A DNA stretch of 64,000 nt, taken from positions 326,033 to 390,032 of the forward strand of contig AZLU01000012.1 in the NCBI GenBank assembly GCA_002224055.1. The letters are read 5' to 3'. Below, piece by piece: positions 45,685-58,169 of the stretch (positions within the stretch are counted from its first letter, which is position 1; each line of letters opens with the position of its first letter). The position numbers and the translations under genes are program-made. The DNA is from Pezizomycotina sp. ARF18. Its lineage: Eukaryota; Ascomycota. The notes beneath the pieces were generated by a model, which worked only from the letters and a program-made list of their open reading frames with translations, did not search any database and was not told the DNA's origin.

Positions 45685-46358
45685 CTATGAGGACCTTCCA
45701 CAATTTTCGCTTCCTCGCTAGCGGTCCATAAGCAAGTCTATATTGGTAGTGATCGATCGCTAGGAGGCTACAAAGCACCATCCTATAAGGTTGTTATATT
45801 GATCTAGAGGATACATCTGTGTTCGCAAAAACTTGAATGCGCCATCCACGGGACGGGCGTAATAATTACAGCAAATATTAGAACCACTTAGCATAGAATT
45901 AATATAGTTATTTACAGTAGTTTATATTATTCTACTGTAATTTGAATACAAGGAGGCTAAAACGGCTTGAAAGATAGTAGTATTAAGTTTAAATTTTTTT
46001 TTTTTAAAAAAAAAATTTCAACACTTATAATTTTTTTTTTCGGAACCTCACAGTCAACTAACCTTTCCATCAACTACTACGCAAAACTGTAATCACATTC
46101 TGGATAAACTCAAACTCGTACGCTGATTCGAGACTCACACCATTCACCGACTACGAAACGGGCCGTACACGAGATTAATGGCTTCTTCCAGTCTGGGAAG
46201 AACTTCAAACGTCGACAACGGCAGACAACAATGAGAGACCTTGCGAGGGCATGACATCAAATCGCGATCCATGGTAAGTCGATTCGATGATGGCTTTGAT
46301 CCATGTCGCCTGAATCTCTAGAGCTAATAGTTATCTTGTTATTTCAAAAATATTGCAG
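45685..46358. other. AT-rich gap with a 9-bp inverted repeat
   Basis: TTACAGTAG at 45912-45920 pairs with CTACTGTAA at 45932-45940. Next to it is a T12-A10-type stretch near 45991-46018. A possible first exon of the F-box gene ends at a GTAAGT donor near 46274. Confidence 0.5.
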
Positions 46359-47213
46359 GTGAAGTTATCTGGTACTCGCCGTTCGCGCGTCTTCCGGTGA
46401 AGAGGCAAAAAGCTACCGGCTGAGCTCTGGATACAAATCTTCGAATACCTCGGCTATCAAGAGCTCCACAACCTCCGTCGCGTTTGCCTCTACTTCAGGC
46501 ATCTCCTCGCAAAGACGTCGAAGACGAGCTGCTCCGTGCTCGACCGTAATCTATTCCGCGAGTCGCCCGCCTATCCTACGGAGCCGCCCAACGACGTTCA
46601 AGTTAATACGAGGCTCACCCGCTGTTGCGGCGGAAGGCGGGATTCAAATCTCCCGTATTTTTTTCAGGCTGTAAAACCTGCTGCTACGGCAGCACTATTT
46701 ATAATCGCAAGATCCAGGTAGCTTGAGCAGCAAGCCGAAATTCAACGGTCTCCAATCACTGCTCCGCACGTTCGTCACGGCTAGCAGCAAGGGCTTCACT
46801 GAAGTATGGTCGGATAACGCGACGAGGCCGACGACGCGCCACGTGGAAATAAAATTTACGAAAGACATCTACGCCTTCCATGGCTTTCGCATTTTCCCTG
46901 TAATTTTTGTTATCACGGTAGAATCGCCCGATGGCGCCGGGGCGGTTACGGTGTTCGACGTGATGATAGCTTCTATCGCGGCTATCGAAAAGCTATATAG
47001 ACTGGGGCGTCGGCTATATTGGGGGAGGTGTAGGCGAGTAATGAAGGTATTGAGATGGGGAACAAGGACTTTAAGGATACCGTTTGGAGATTGATGTCGT
47101 GGGGTATTGAGGACGCTTCGGACGGGCATTCACTGGCTTCCGCGTGGAGGTTGGTGGAGGAGAGGATCAAAGAGAGCGAAGTATCGGTGCAGCTGGCAAT
47201 ACGAGCTCGTTGA
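46359..47213 (+). CDS. F-box protein (second)
   Basis: After an acceptor at 46358 the exon reads EVIWYSPFARLPVKRQK and then, one base shifted, KLPAELWIQIFEYLGYQEL followed by LRRVCLYFRHLL, a clear F-box. It continues VLDRNLFRESPAYPTEPPND and VQVNTRLTR, as in the Pezizomycotina F-box family. Next come LLRTFVTASSKGFTEVWSD, VEIKFTKDIYAFHGFRI and DGAGAVTVFDVMIASIAAIE. The end is NKDFKDTVWRLMSWGIED and LVEERIKESEVSVQ, with a stop at 47211-47213. Frame changes near 46400, 46720 and 47040. Probable SCF substrate adaptor; target unknown. Confidence 0.65.
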
Positions 47214-47743
47214 GAGCGAAGATCACAGATACTTGATTGCAAAGACTCAGTACATTGGATATGTGCACCCATTCATGATTAACTATCTCAAACTCTCCCT
47301 TCTGAGAAGACAGCTCTAAACCTGCATGATACTATCCTAGACATATATTTAAATATGCATCTTTCAACCAAGCTCCTATGTGAAGTAGTCTAGATCAACG
47401 GGGCCTAACGCTTCACACATGTTTACTACTATTTTGGCTCTCGTATAACAACAGTACGTGCACTTATTTTCCATGGCATTCGTACCACAAGAGCCGCGCA
47501 TCTTGGTAAGCATGTGGCATGGGAAGTAAAAACCCCGCAATACGAAAGAGCCCCGCCGTTGCTCAACTTCAGCTGCTATTTTTCCGATTCTCTCATAAAT
47601 CAAACAACAGCGCCAAAACAGCTTACGACAGACACTTTCAGGCACCATCACCATCTTCTTGAATATCAGCTACAGCTCAGCTTACTCTCTAACCAGCATA
47701 TAGTTCCATAGAGGAGGAAGTCTCTTCGCGAAAAGCTTTCACC
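47214..47743. other. Intergenic upstream of the lipase
   Basis: No gene seen; presumably the lipase promoter and 5' leader. Confidence 0.5.
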
Positions 47744-50167
47744 ATGGATCCGGAGTCGATAGACCGGGGTGTTTTCTCCCAAGCTACGCTGGCAGAGGCA
47801 GATGTCTACCCGAGCCTTACCCAGCTCGTCAACCAGCTCTCCACAACCCATGGAGAGCGCAAAGATATCCCGATCGTCTTCAGTTGCGTGTCCTCATGGT
47901 CTTATCCGTACCATAATTCATATCCTAAAGTCCTCGTTCATATACTAACAAGACTCCCTCGGGAGTGGACTTTAGTTCCCGGTTTCGCTGGCTGGGGTGA
48001 GCCCCTCTTTAAGTTCTTTAACTACTTCGGCGGCTTCTTCAACACCATGCAGGCCCTCGTCGACGACGGCTGGCACGTAATCTGCCCGCATCTCGGCCCT
48101 ATATCCTCCAACTGGGAGCGCGCCTGCGAAGTCTACGCCCAGCTCACGAAGATCGGTAGAAACGCCGGATACGTTGACTACGGCCAACCTTCGCCAACGA
48201 CCCATCCAACCCGTACAGGACGCGCCAGGGGAGGTATACAGAGGGTGTTATGAAGAGTCCGAACGGCGTTACGGTTAGTGGGATTTCGCCGGATTGGAAG
48301 TGGGACGCGAATCACCCGGTGCACTTTGTTTGCCATAGTCAGGGTGGAATACGGTTAGGTTTTTGATACATTTGTTGGAGAATGGGGGTGTTCCGGATAC
48401 GTACTTCGAAAGGCCGGTGGATGGGGCGGGATTGTGGGTAAGGAGCGTTACGACGTTGGCGACGCCGTATAACGGGACTACGGTATTGGACGTTGTTGAT
48501 GTAAGTCTATCCTTACTTACTCGCGAGAAGACCCATAGCATCTTGGGCTTAGTGAAATGACGACTTTGAATTACGCAGGAACTCGGAGGACCGATGTACG
48601 ATATCGTCCGCCAGACAATCATTACCGCGCAACACCCTGCTCCGGAAGACCGCTTCTTCGACTTGAAACTGGACCACTGGGGAATCTGCCGTAACTCACC
48701 AACGGAAGACTACACCGCCTACTGCCTCCGCCAGGCTCAACCCAATGGTCCATACACCCTCTGGCGCAACTCCGAGTGGCACGGCTTCTACGATAACTCC
48801 ATCTCCGGCATCGCCACGCGCCTCGCGGGCATCAACCCTTCCCGCAACGTATTCTACTTCACTCTAGCGACCGGCTGTACTATCGATTTATTCCCTCACG
48901 AAGGGGTTCGAGAGAGAATACGAGCACCTCCTCCGCGGCCGAAACGAACAGAGGATGATAGAGGATATTCAAAGTATTCTTACTGGTGGTTTCAAGCACG
49001 ATTCGAAGAGGATGCAGGATGAATTCATGGGTTACGTTAAGGGGTACGCGCCGAAGGTTATGGATACGGCGCATAAGCTCGGTCAGCATTTGCCCGCGGG
49101 GCTGAAGGCTAGTATGGGAAACACGCAGCGGGGTTGTCGCAGAAGCTGCCGCGAGCTTGCAGCAGTATGCGGCGCCGTATGGGCAGCAGTATAATACTCA
49201 AGCGGCGGGAGCTCAGGCTGGTGCGCCCAGTGGGCAGGATCCGTATCAGCAGGACAATATAGCACTGGCCAACAGCAGCAGGGACAGTATAATACTGGGC
49301 AGCAACAGCAGCCGGGGCAGTACAACACTGGACAGCAACAGCAGGCAAACGCGCCCGGTGGTTGGAATCCGACGACTGGTACGCAACCTGGGGCAACTGG
49401 CCATGAGACTTGGAACCCCACTTCTCCGCCTCCGTCCGCTACTTCAGGCACGTGGGCACCGCTGTAACGCCGGCCTCACCACCAGCAGCGGCTCAAGGTT
49501 GGCTCCCGATGTCGTCTCACACCCCAGCATCCGCTACGACAACCACACCAACCCCATCCGCACCCGCCGGTTGGACGTCCATGTCGGCTCCTTCCCAAGC
49601 CGCACAAGGCCCGCTCCAACTGGTACCCAATGGGAGCCATCCTCGCAATCCGCATCAGCAACCGGTCCCGGCGCAAACACCAATCCCGCGACCGCGTTCA
49701 CAACACGCAATCGTTCAAAGACAAGCTACTCCACGACTGATATCCTTCCGCTTTTTGCACTGACGGCGTATAAGATGGGTAACTACGACTTGAAATCACA
49801 CCAGCGCGCCGAAGTGGTGAGTGCTACCCGGACCGTGAGGCGGGATCGAAGGGTCTGCGGCCTGGTGGCAGAACGATGGCGTTGTTAATACGGTTAGCAT
49901 GGCCGGACCGAGGAATCAGAACGTGCTTCATTGGGGAGGAGCGGTGACGGGCGTTACGCCGGGGGTTTATACGTATTTGGGGTTAATGAGACCTTGGATC
50001 ATGCTGATGTGCTGGGAATTAGTGGGAATGTTATCAAGGTGGGTTTTCGCTGAACTTCTGAAAGCAATTGTTTGATATGAGTACAATGATAGCGCTGACT
50101 TTCGACGTAGTCCGAGAAGGTGGTCCTGACGTATAGGATGATTGGGCGGCTGCTATCTCATCTGTGA
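47744..50167 (+). CDS. Lipase, bacterial L1-like, with inserted Gln-rich repeats
   Basis: Triacylglycerol-lipase-type alpha/beta hydrolase resembling the bacterial (staphylococcal/bacillus) L1 family. Met at 47744 leads to DIPIVF. An inferred intron (47883-47975) joins it to PGFAGWGEPLFKFFNYFGG, then DDGWHVICPHLGPISSNWE. The nucleophile motif is HFVCHSQGG (Ser at 48337-48339). It continues VTTLATPYNGTTVLDVVD, an intron at 48501-48578, ELGGPMYDIVRQ, FFDLKLDHWGICR, WHGFYDNSISGIATR and FYFTLATGCTID. A low-complexity insert follows (49.15-49.75 kb). The acid motif NDGVVNTVSMAGPRNQN lies at about 49870-49915, and NETLDHADVLG, with the catalytic His, near 50000. A last intron leads to a stop at 50165-50167. 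No signal peptide is visible. Several frame changes, one at 48348 (A2 for A3). Confidence 0.8.
49237..49350 (+). repeat. QYNTGQQQQ repeats inside the lipase
   Basis: Three near-identical units of about 30 bp encode GQYSTGQQQQ, GQYNTGQQQQ and GQYNTGQQQQ (one with an extra Pro), followed by Ala/Pro/Ser/Thr-rich sequence. The tract lies between the nucleophile and the Asp/His motifs, so it is an insertion in the catalytic domain rather than a tail. Confidence 0.75.
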
Positions 50168-53100
50168 TTATTTCCTGGTAGCTTTAAGTCCTAGCTGGGC
50201 ATGATACATTTCACTTTGCTATGCACTCTCAAGGAACAATACAGAATAGCAACAATTGTATCCGGAAGCTTGTCGAGAGCTAAACAACGTGATCGCGCGG
50301 CGTAGCAGTAAGAAGATTCTGCGAGTATACATACTAGTATAGAGACGAAGCTATAATCAAGTTCTTGCCTAGTTTTTCTTCTTGAAGTCACAGCGATACA
50401 TTAAGTTTATTGGAAGAGTAGATGACGGTTGTATGCTGTGGATCTGGATCACCGTTGTCGAATATCACCAATCCTTAAATGCAACGTTTCTCTCGCACGA
50501 ATGCTTTCTGTTGCATTTTTGCAAAAAAAAAATAAACACATAAATAAGTAAAGAAATAACAATGAATATTCATTCGAGACAGCATTGATAAAGCAAACAT
50601 CTGCGGCTGAAGCTACCTCCCCAGCCCCCCAACTTCTCCAACCCCAGTCTCTAACGAGGGCTGAACATCATGTCAGTCATCCACATCGTGCAGCAAGCAA
50701 CTAGCAAAACCCATGTACGCTGAAAAACTTCGTTGGGATTCCACAACACACAGACCCTCTCATGCGAGGATCACGATTAGGAAGCCTTCCCAATCTCTCG
50801 CCTCTGGAATAAGCTTGAATATTTGAAGAAGGGGGATATGGCGCACCCGCCTATATTCGAAACCGTATTTCATGATCATGTGGGCTCTCGAAGCCGTTGG
50901 CCGTCATAATCCCACTTGTGGTGATTGCCGACAGCGCGGCTGGAAGCGAACTCGAAGCATTTAAGAGCGAGTTTTGAAGCAGCGGGATGCCAGCCCGCTG
51001 ACAGTATGCGGCTCTCATTGAAACAGGCCTCAAACATGGATCGCGAGCAGCAGACTAAATAACAGGTGGAGAGGCATACCTTGTGGTGATTCCGAGTCGA
51101 AGTTTTGCATACTCCTTCAAGATTTAAGATCCTCCTTCTCTAATCAGTGAACAACTTGAGGCTCGGACGTCTTCCACAGCGCAGTTCTGTATCTTACAAT
51201 ATCCATAATAAGCTTCTAGAAAATTGTAAGATTCAAAACAACAATGGCGGCTGTCCAAATCTTACAAGACTGCGAATACTTGCGGCATCGCCGTTTCAAT
51301 TCCCGAGCTACAGTCACCAAAAACGCAACCCTCGGTGCTCACAACTCAGGCTCTTGCATACTGCTAAAACACCTCCTGAACTTTCATCCCACCAAAACAG
51401 TGATCCAACTAAAACGCCATGTACGAAGCTGGAGACCGATCATCCGTCAACGTAGTAGTTGTTAATTTTCTAGAATCCGAGGAGCCGTTTATAGACAGAC
51501 ATACGGGGGCTGCGGAATTACTCTGAATCCCGTTCAGCCTAAGTATGAGACATTTTTTATTTTATTCTCTCCGATGAAATCATGAAATAGCTTCTAATTT
51601 TTTTCACACATGTCTAATTCACCATTTTAAAATACTGGCTATCTTAAATAAATTATGCGCTAAAAGAATTTACCATGTCGGTCGGAAGAATGGGATTGCC
51701 AGGATACCCGACAGGCTTTCTGTTCACATGGATCGGGTAGCAATCCAGGTAAACTGTGATTGAAAACTTACATCATAGCTCTGTGGTCGTTGCTAAGATC
51801 CGCGGAGACTGCCCTGTCCTTAGCAACGCTTGGGGCGGGCGCGACTCGTACGACTATTTTATTTCTTATCTGATCGTGATTATCAGTAAAAATTTCGCGT
51901 ATCAGCCGAAGAAATCGTAAGCTTCGTCGGGAATTATATGTCTCACTATTACATTGTCTTCGGCTACAACTGTCTATATTCTAAAAAATATTTGATTGAA
52001 GTGTAACATTTCGTCCTGTTCCGATATGCTCAGGCTGCGGCTAGTCAAAAGGAATCGAAATAAGCATTGCGGCTCATCTCGAGAGGACGGAAGCAGAAAG
52101 AAACAATTTGAAGAAACCAGAAACATCCATTTATAGATACAAAAGCTATCAGTCTGTTTCCACGAAATTAACCGACGTCTCCTGTGAGCCAAAATCCAGA
52201 AAAACGATCGCCCAGCTGAGTTTTATACGAAGCCTCATTTACATTTAGTTACACTGTAACCTTACTACTTTTACCACTAGTTATGAGAAGGCACTTTTGG
52301 TTTTACAATGCGTTTTAAAAATATACAGCTGGGCAGTGAAGTTGCAGATGCAGAAAACTCTGATCGCGAGGATTATCTATTTACAGACGGTTGTGCGTTT
52401 TCTTATTTTTCTCTCATTAATGTAGCCTTACGGTAGTTTGAGTGGGATGGCGTTGACCGTGAGAAAACCTATTGTAGGCAAAGGCATTAACAGAGTAAAT
52501 AAACGAATATTACGTCGGATCAGGACCAACGAGCGTATGCTTCATTCATGACCTTACTCGCGTCGGTTATATTTCTACAAAATAACTCACGAAAACGACC
52601 GGACCGGTAGTGTGACCGCGATCTTTTGTTCATATTTGCTATCTTTGTTTTTCAGTCAACCGAAAGGATTACTTAAGAAATACTGCGAGAGCTCATGATA
52701 CCTCCCTCGCAAGTAAATGATTATCCCGTATCGGCTAAGAATAGCAAAAAATCAAGAAGGTTGCGCGGGAAACAACAAAAAACGAGGCATTAAGAGAAAC
52801 AACTTTTTCTTTCCCTTCATAATCATATGATCTCTCGCCACTGTTACTAGCCTCCCGGTGATTTTTGACCAGCCCGTTCGGCTTGGGCCGTGACTCCGCC
52901 GGAAATACTTGACCGAATAGTAGATTTTATATATCTTTATTGCTATATTTAAAATTCTCTTGGGATGTGGTGATATGAGGGTATGGTTATCATTATTTAT
53001 TTGCCCTTCTTCTTCACTCTTGGTGATGTGGATAACTACCGCTACAAAAGAAAAGAACTTTCAGGGTCATGGGTCTTTGCCTATCAACGACGTATCATCC

Positions 53101-54748
53101 ATGATGGGGGCTCCCTTCGGGACTTGCTCGAAATGGGAAAGAAGATCCAAGCATGAGCCTCCCCTGCCACCTTCTCCATGGGGATTTTCGTACATGGGCA
53201 ACGGGAAGAAATAGCTTGAAGAACCATTCCGTCTCGCAAGAATTCTGCCCGAAAAGGCAAAGAACATTCGAACAGAGTGGTTTTCTCCATGTTCGCTGTA
53301 TGTTTTCTCGATCACTGCTAGAGACAAACTGTACCCCATGATGCTATTTAACCAACCTCCCGAGAAAACAATAAAGAAAATTTTTTTACCGAATCCTTGG
53401 AGGGGTTTTTGTGTTGTCCAAGGATTTTTAGGCAGTGTGGTTAGCCGGACTTGCCGTGGTCGCCCGAAGGAGAGTTTTATACTTATCGAAGAATAATAAC
53501 AATTTTAGATAGAGAAAATGAAGGTTTTCGAATACGCGGATACGTGACACTGCACTGCCATTGACTGAACCCCTGGTAATCAGATATCTTTCCCGTAGCC
53601 TGAATTGAATACTCACTCTATTATAATGTTTCACCGATATTAACAAGACTAAGAGATGCATTACATGTGCACTGGATTGCAGCGAATGAATGCTCTTCGA
53701 GAAAGGTAACTGCTCATCTCGGTTGTAGTAGATCGTTTTCATCATCGCCTAGCTGTTTAACTACGTACATTATAGGTATTTCATCGGCGACGTAATCTGG
53801 GTATATATCCTTTTTCTTCTTCCTCCCTCGCAACCCTACTCAGACCCTGCAGAGGGTCCAGTTGTAGTGCGCTTTCTTATGTACTCTTATCATACTAGAA
53901 AAATGATTTTCGAGGCACTATCGGGAGATTTTTTTCATATTTCCTGCCATTTCGTATCTTCTCTCACTCTTTCTGCTTTGTCAATTGCGTTAAAGTTGTG
54001 CCCGACTGTGACGTTTCGAGCTATTTTTATACACAGAAGCAACCGTCAAAAAAGAAGCTCCACACACTAAACGACCGGGAAAAAGTAACACACCACTGCC
54101 ACTTGATTATTTGCTATTTACGACTTAAGTACCTACAATATGTACTTAATCCTGCATGGGCCATGGGCAAAGGCAAATGTACTTTTTTCTGCGGTTACAT
54201 GATATGATATACCCGAAATAAGTACCTAATTTACAGCTAAACGGGATGTAACAATCGCTGAGAGAGAGGTTCCTTTTTTTTGTTCTAAATGTATGTCTCT
54301 TGTAATCATTCTGAGTACATAGATGTTGTTGTCGTTGTCTTGCGGCTGGGTTAACTATTGGCCCTGGTTACCGAGATACAAGGCGGAAAATAGCTCTGCG
54401 GGCACGAGCTCTCACACAACAACAACACACACAGCATATGGGAACGAACGACACACCCTCCGGTCGTATAACGTTGCGTATTGCTTGCTCCATGCCCATG
54501 AGCTTTTAGTATAAAGAAACCTCGTACTGCCCACCTTCTCAGCCCTTTTTTTTTTTCTCTCCTCATCCCTCTCCTGAACTGACTGATTCCATTATTACTT
54601 ATAGTATTCTTAGGGAATATCTATAGGTCGGTAATAGTACATTCGTTCCGCTAGAAGCAGTAAAAAAGACAACACTCGTTGAGGTCTTTTACATTCGCTA
54701 CAATCAACAACTACTTTTCGTTAATAAACACGACTCTTATACGACAAA
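50168..54748. other. 4.6-kb intergenic region, no gene seen
   Basis: Many short frames, none with a domain, splice logic or credible composition. The frame pair at 52960-53340 is antisense to itself and unsupported. The last 0.2 kb should hold the promoter of the wall protein gene. Confidence 0.5.
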
Positions 54749-56123
54749 TATGCGTTTCCGTCTATATCGCTCTTGGAGCCGCCGTCGCTTCGACGGCCGT
54801 GGCCCTTCCGACATATGGTGGAGACAATGGATATGGCAATGGCGGTGGTGATTATGGAAACGGTGTGGAGACTATGGAACGGTGGAGGAAACTACGGCTC
54901 GCCGCCTCCGCCCCCGGAGAGCACGCCGTGCGAGGAGAGCAGCACTCCGGCTTATGTGCCCCGTACGTACCTCCAACTCCCACGTACGTTCCCTCCTCCT
55001 CGGAGAGCACGCCTTGCGAGAGACCCCGACCCCGAGCCCGTACGTTCCTCCCTACGTACCGCCAAGCTCCCCATCCTACGCTCCTCCGCCGGAGAGCACT
55101 CCATGTGAGGAGAGCAGCCCCGTACGTCCCGCCGTACGTGCCCCCGACATATGTCCCTCCCCGCCCGGAGAGCACCCCGTGCGAGGAGACTCCTACTCCG
55201 AGCCGTACACCCGCCCGACGTACGTCCCTCCCCCTCGGAGAGCACCCCGTGCGAGGAAACCCCGACTCCATATGTCCCTCCTCCTCCGAGAGCACTCCCT
55301 GCGAGTCCTAGCACTCCTTACGTCCCGCCTCCTCCCGAGAGCACCCCGCGAGAGCAGCACTCTTACGTCCCGCCTCCGCCCGTAAGCACTCCTTGCGAGA
55401 CGCCCGTTCCGGAAACCACTCCATGTGAGACTCCCGTCCCCGAGACGACTCCTTGCGAGACGCCAGTTCCGGAGACTACCCCATGCGAGACGCAGTTCCG
55501 GAGACGACTCCTTGTGAGACTCCGTTCCGGAGACAACTCCATGTGAACACTCCTGTCCCGAGACCACCGCTTGCGAGTCCACCCCGTCCTCCCCCTCCTC
55601 CTCCGCCCACCAGTACCCATGCGAGACTTCTGAAGTCCCACCGCCGCCTCCAGTCTATACTCCATGCGAGACCTCCGAGGTCCACCTCCCCCTCCTCTCC
55701 TGTCTCACCCCTTGTGAGACCTCCAAGTTCCTCTCCTCCTCCTCCCCCCGCCGTCTCTACTCCTTGCGAGACCTCTCAGGCTCCCCCCGCCCCCGCCGGT
55801 CTCTACCCCCATGTGAGACGTCCAGGCTCCTCCCCGCCGCCGCTAGCAAGCGCGCCTTACGTCCCTCCCCGCCGCCGGTTTCTACCGGAGGATAGTCCCT
55901 CCGCCGCCCCCGCCTAGCAGCGCGCCTTACGTCCCTCCCCCGCCGCCGGTTTTCTACTGGAGGATACGTTCCACCACAGCCGCAGACTTCCGCTGCTAAG
56001 CCCTCGCAGCCACCTGCTCCTTCCGCTCCCGCTTACACCAACACCGGTGTTAAGATGACTGCCGGATGGGGAAAGCGCGGTCGCTGGTGTCCTTGCCTGG
56101 TTTGCTTTCTTCGTTCTCTCTAA
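54749..56123 (+). CDS. Secreted Pro/Thr/Cys repeat protein, probably GPI-anchored
   Basis: Start at 54749. With one base added near the start, a signal peptide appears (VSVYIALGAAVASTAVALP), then a Gly/Tyr/Asn stretch (GYGNGGGDYGNG, GNYGSPPPPP). The body consists of repeats in all three frames. About five are of the type ESTPCEE with YVPP spacers (54.92-55.30 kb). Then come about five 10-residue units TPCETPVPET (55.39-55.56 kb), then looser Pro-rich units with TPCET. The C-terminal region is PPQPQTSAAKPSQPPAPSAP, then YTNTGVKMTAG. In one frame it ends in a hydrophobic segment AVAGVLAWFAFFVLSN, as expected for a GPI-anchor signal. The regular Cys in each unit suggests disulfide or wall cross-links (inference). 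Most frame changes lie in GC-rich repeats. Not a recognised named adhesin. Confidence 0.65.
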
Positions 56124-58169
56124 TTTTTTTTTTTTTTCTTTTCGTAGATGAATTTAAAGAAAGAGGTGGAAAATAACAGAAGGAACAATTCCTGCTACGT
56201 TCACAATTTCGAGGAGCGGACTTCAATTAATCGGTATTAATCGTATTTACAGCCATGAGAAGAAACATTGTTTTACCATACGAGTTTTCTTTTGTCTCTT
56301 ACATCACGAATTTATGCATTAGCTAATGTTACAAAAATATTATACATAGTTTAGCATAAACGACATTTATAGGGAAATGTACTAGTACTAGTAATAGCAT
56401 TATTCACAGTTAACTAAGAGATACAAACTCTTAGGAATTAATAGAAATACATTAACGAGATACAAAAAAAACTTCATGATTTCCTGTGGGCATAGTGCAT
56501 GAACTGCCGTTAACTGGCTTCTAACAATGCTAAATTCGATATTCTCGAGGACTAAATTCGATACACTTATAATCGAGATCGTGGAACTTTGGCTTGCAAT
56601 CCCGTTGTTAAAGCTCTCTTGATTGTGGAGTGAATATCGTCATTTCTGATCATTGCAGAGCTCCACATATACGTAGCTGGCGTGTACCTGAAATCACCAC
56701 ACAACTACTACTTTTACGAGAAGATATTGTGTTAGGCTACTCCTACGATTGACCCACTATACAGTGAACGATATGATCAGATTCACTGACACCGTTACCT
56801 TGGTCCTGGTCTAATAAAAGTTAAAAATCTTGTTTAACAATATTGCGAAAAAAAAGAGACGGTCACAGCAATACTCAATACAGAATCATTGGTGGAGAAT
56901 CCTCTGTGTGGGGGTCCTTAATACTTATATGATCTGGTGGGTGGTGTGGTGTAGTTGAAAATAGAAATAATTCACATGCCCTACAGGTTCCGACCACCCG
57001 AAAAGCCAGTCAGTGAAAACGCCTATTGGTAACTGCCAGCCTAAGAAACAAATAAGGGTTATTCACATTTTTTTCTAAGAGGATCGATGAAAGATATGAT
57101 ATTCAAGATCTCCACACCACCTAACGACTAGACTAGCGTTGAGAGAGGGGCAAAGACGGTTCGTGAAGAAGCCTGAACCCTCGTTGCTTTGTTGTTCTTT
57201 CAAACAAGGGGAGAAAAGAAAAGGTTATGAAATACGACCTTCTTCCTCCACTCTTGTTAAAAATAGATTTTTTTTTAACGCCCCGTAGAAAGGATCCGAG
57301 AGTCTTATCGCAAAAGCTGGGGTAGGCGAGGCATGCTAATCATGATGCCACCTGCCCAAATTTCCCGGAATAGTAGATTTTAGCCGGGCGGTATCGACAA
57401 CGAGACGCTAGTCTCTAGAGAAGCTTCTTACGGCACTCTACCAGCGTATTCTAGTTAGGATCTCCAGTGTAATTCAGTGGAATTATCTGGTAATGGTATA
57501 GGCTCTGCAGCGGAAAGAACTGAGATAGAATTCTATCTGTTGGACCGATTTGAAGAAGCCGTAGGTGGCAGGAAGATGAAGCAGGTAATCCTTTTCATTG
57601 GATAAGGAGCAAGCTTCGGAGAATGCTATCATAGCCGCGAAAACTAGAAGTAAACTGTACAGTACCTGCGAATTCTGATCGGAGGCGACTAGGATGAAAT
57701 GGCATCGCGGGGTATATACGTCTAGGCATATGTATGTCGCTCGAATACTGTATTGCTTAGAAAGGGCTGCCTTGAGAGGCTAGCTATACGACAATATGAA
57801 ACTAGTAGCGGGGCTTGATAAAGCTTGATCTAGCGGGGGAAGTGTATACATACCTACGTAGGTACTATGTATATACAGAAGAATATAACGGCGGGAAAGA
57901 GAGGCGGGATAACAGAAAGAAACCAGAGACCAAACCTTTTTTTACGAGGGTTGTGAATGGAAGTATATCGGAACTTAATCTCGCTGAGGTGATCAGAAGC
58001 TCAGAGACGTTCGGCATGTTGACGAGTGTGATGACTGCAGTTTTCCGGCTTTGGTGGTAATTCGCTACGTTACGGTTTATTTGAGGGCTAATATTAGCAT
58101 GAGTGCCCGAAATTTCAAACAAACCGACATCATATGGTATATACTTATACATACATATTCTCCAATCGG
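56124..58169. other. Intergenic, no gene seen
   Basis: Moderately AT-rich with short A/T runs. Frames near 57.8-58.2 kb lie opposite the 3' flank of the BTB gene and are unsupported. Confidence 0.5.

Noticed and set aside
46636-46660. T-arm-like sequence GGGATTCAAATCTCCC suggesting a tRNA
   Set aside because: The base before TTC is A instead of the paired G, and no acceptor, D or anticodon arm can be drawn; it lies within an F-box gene.
52960-53341. Overlapping frames on both strands
   Set aside because: Neither has a domain or splice support, and both are short.
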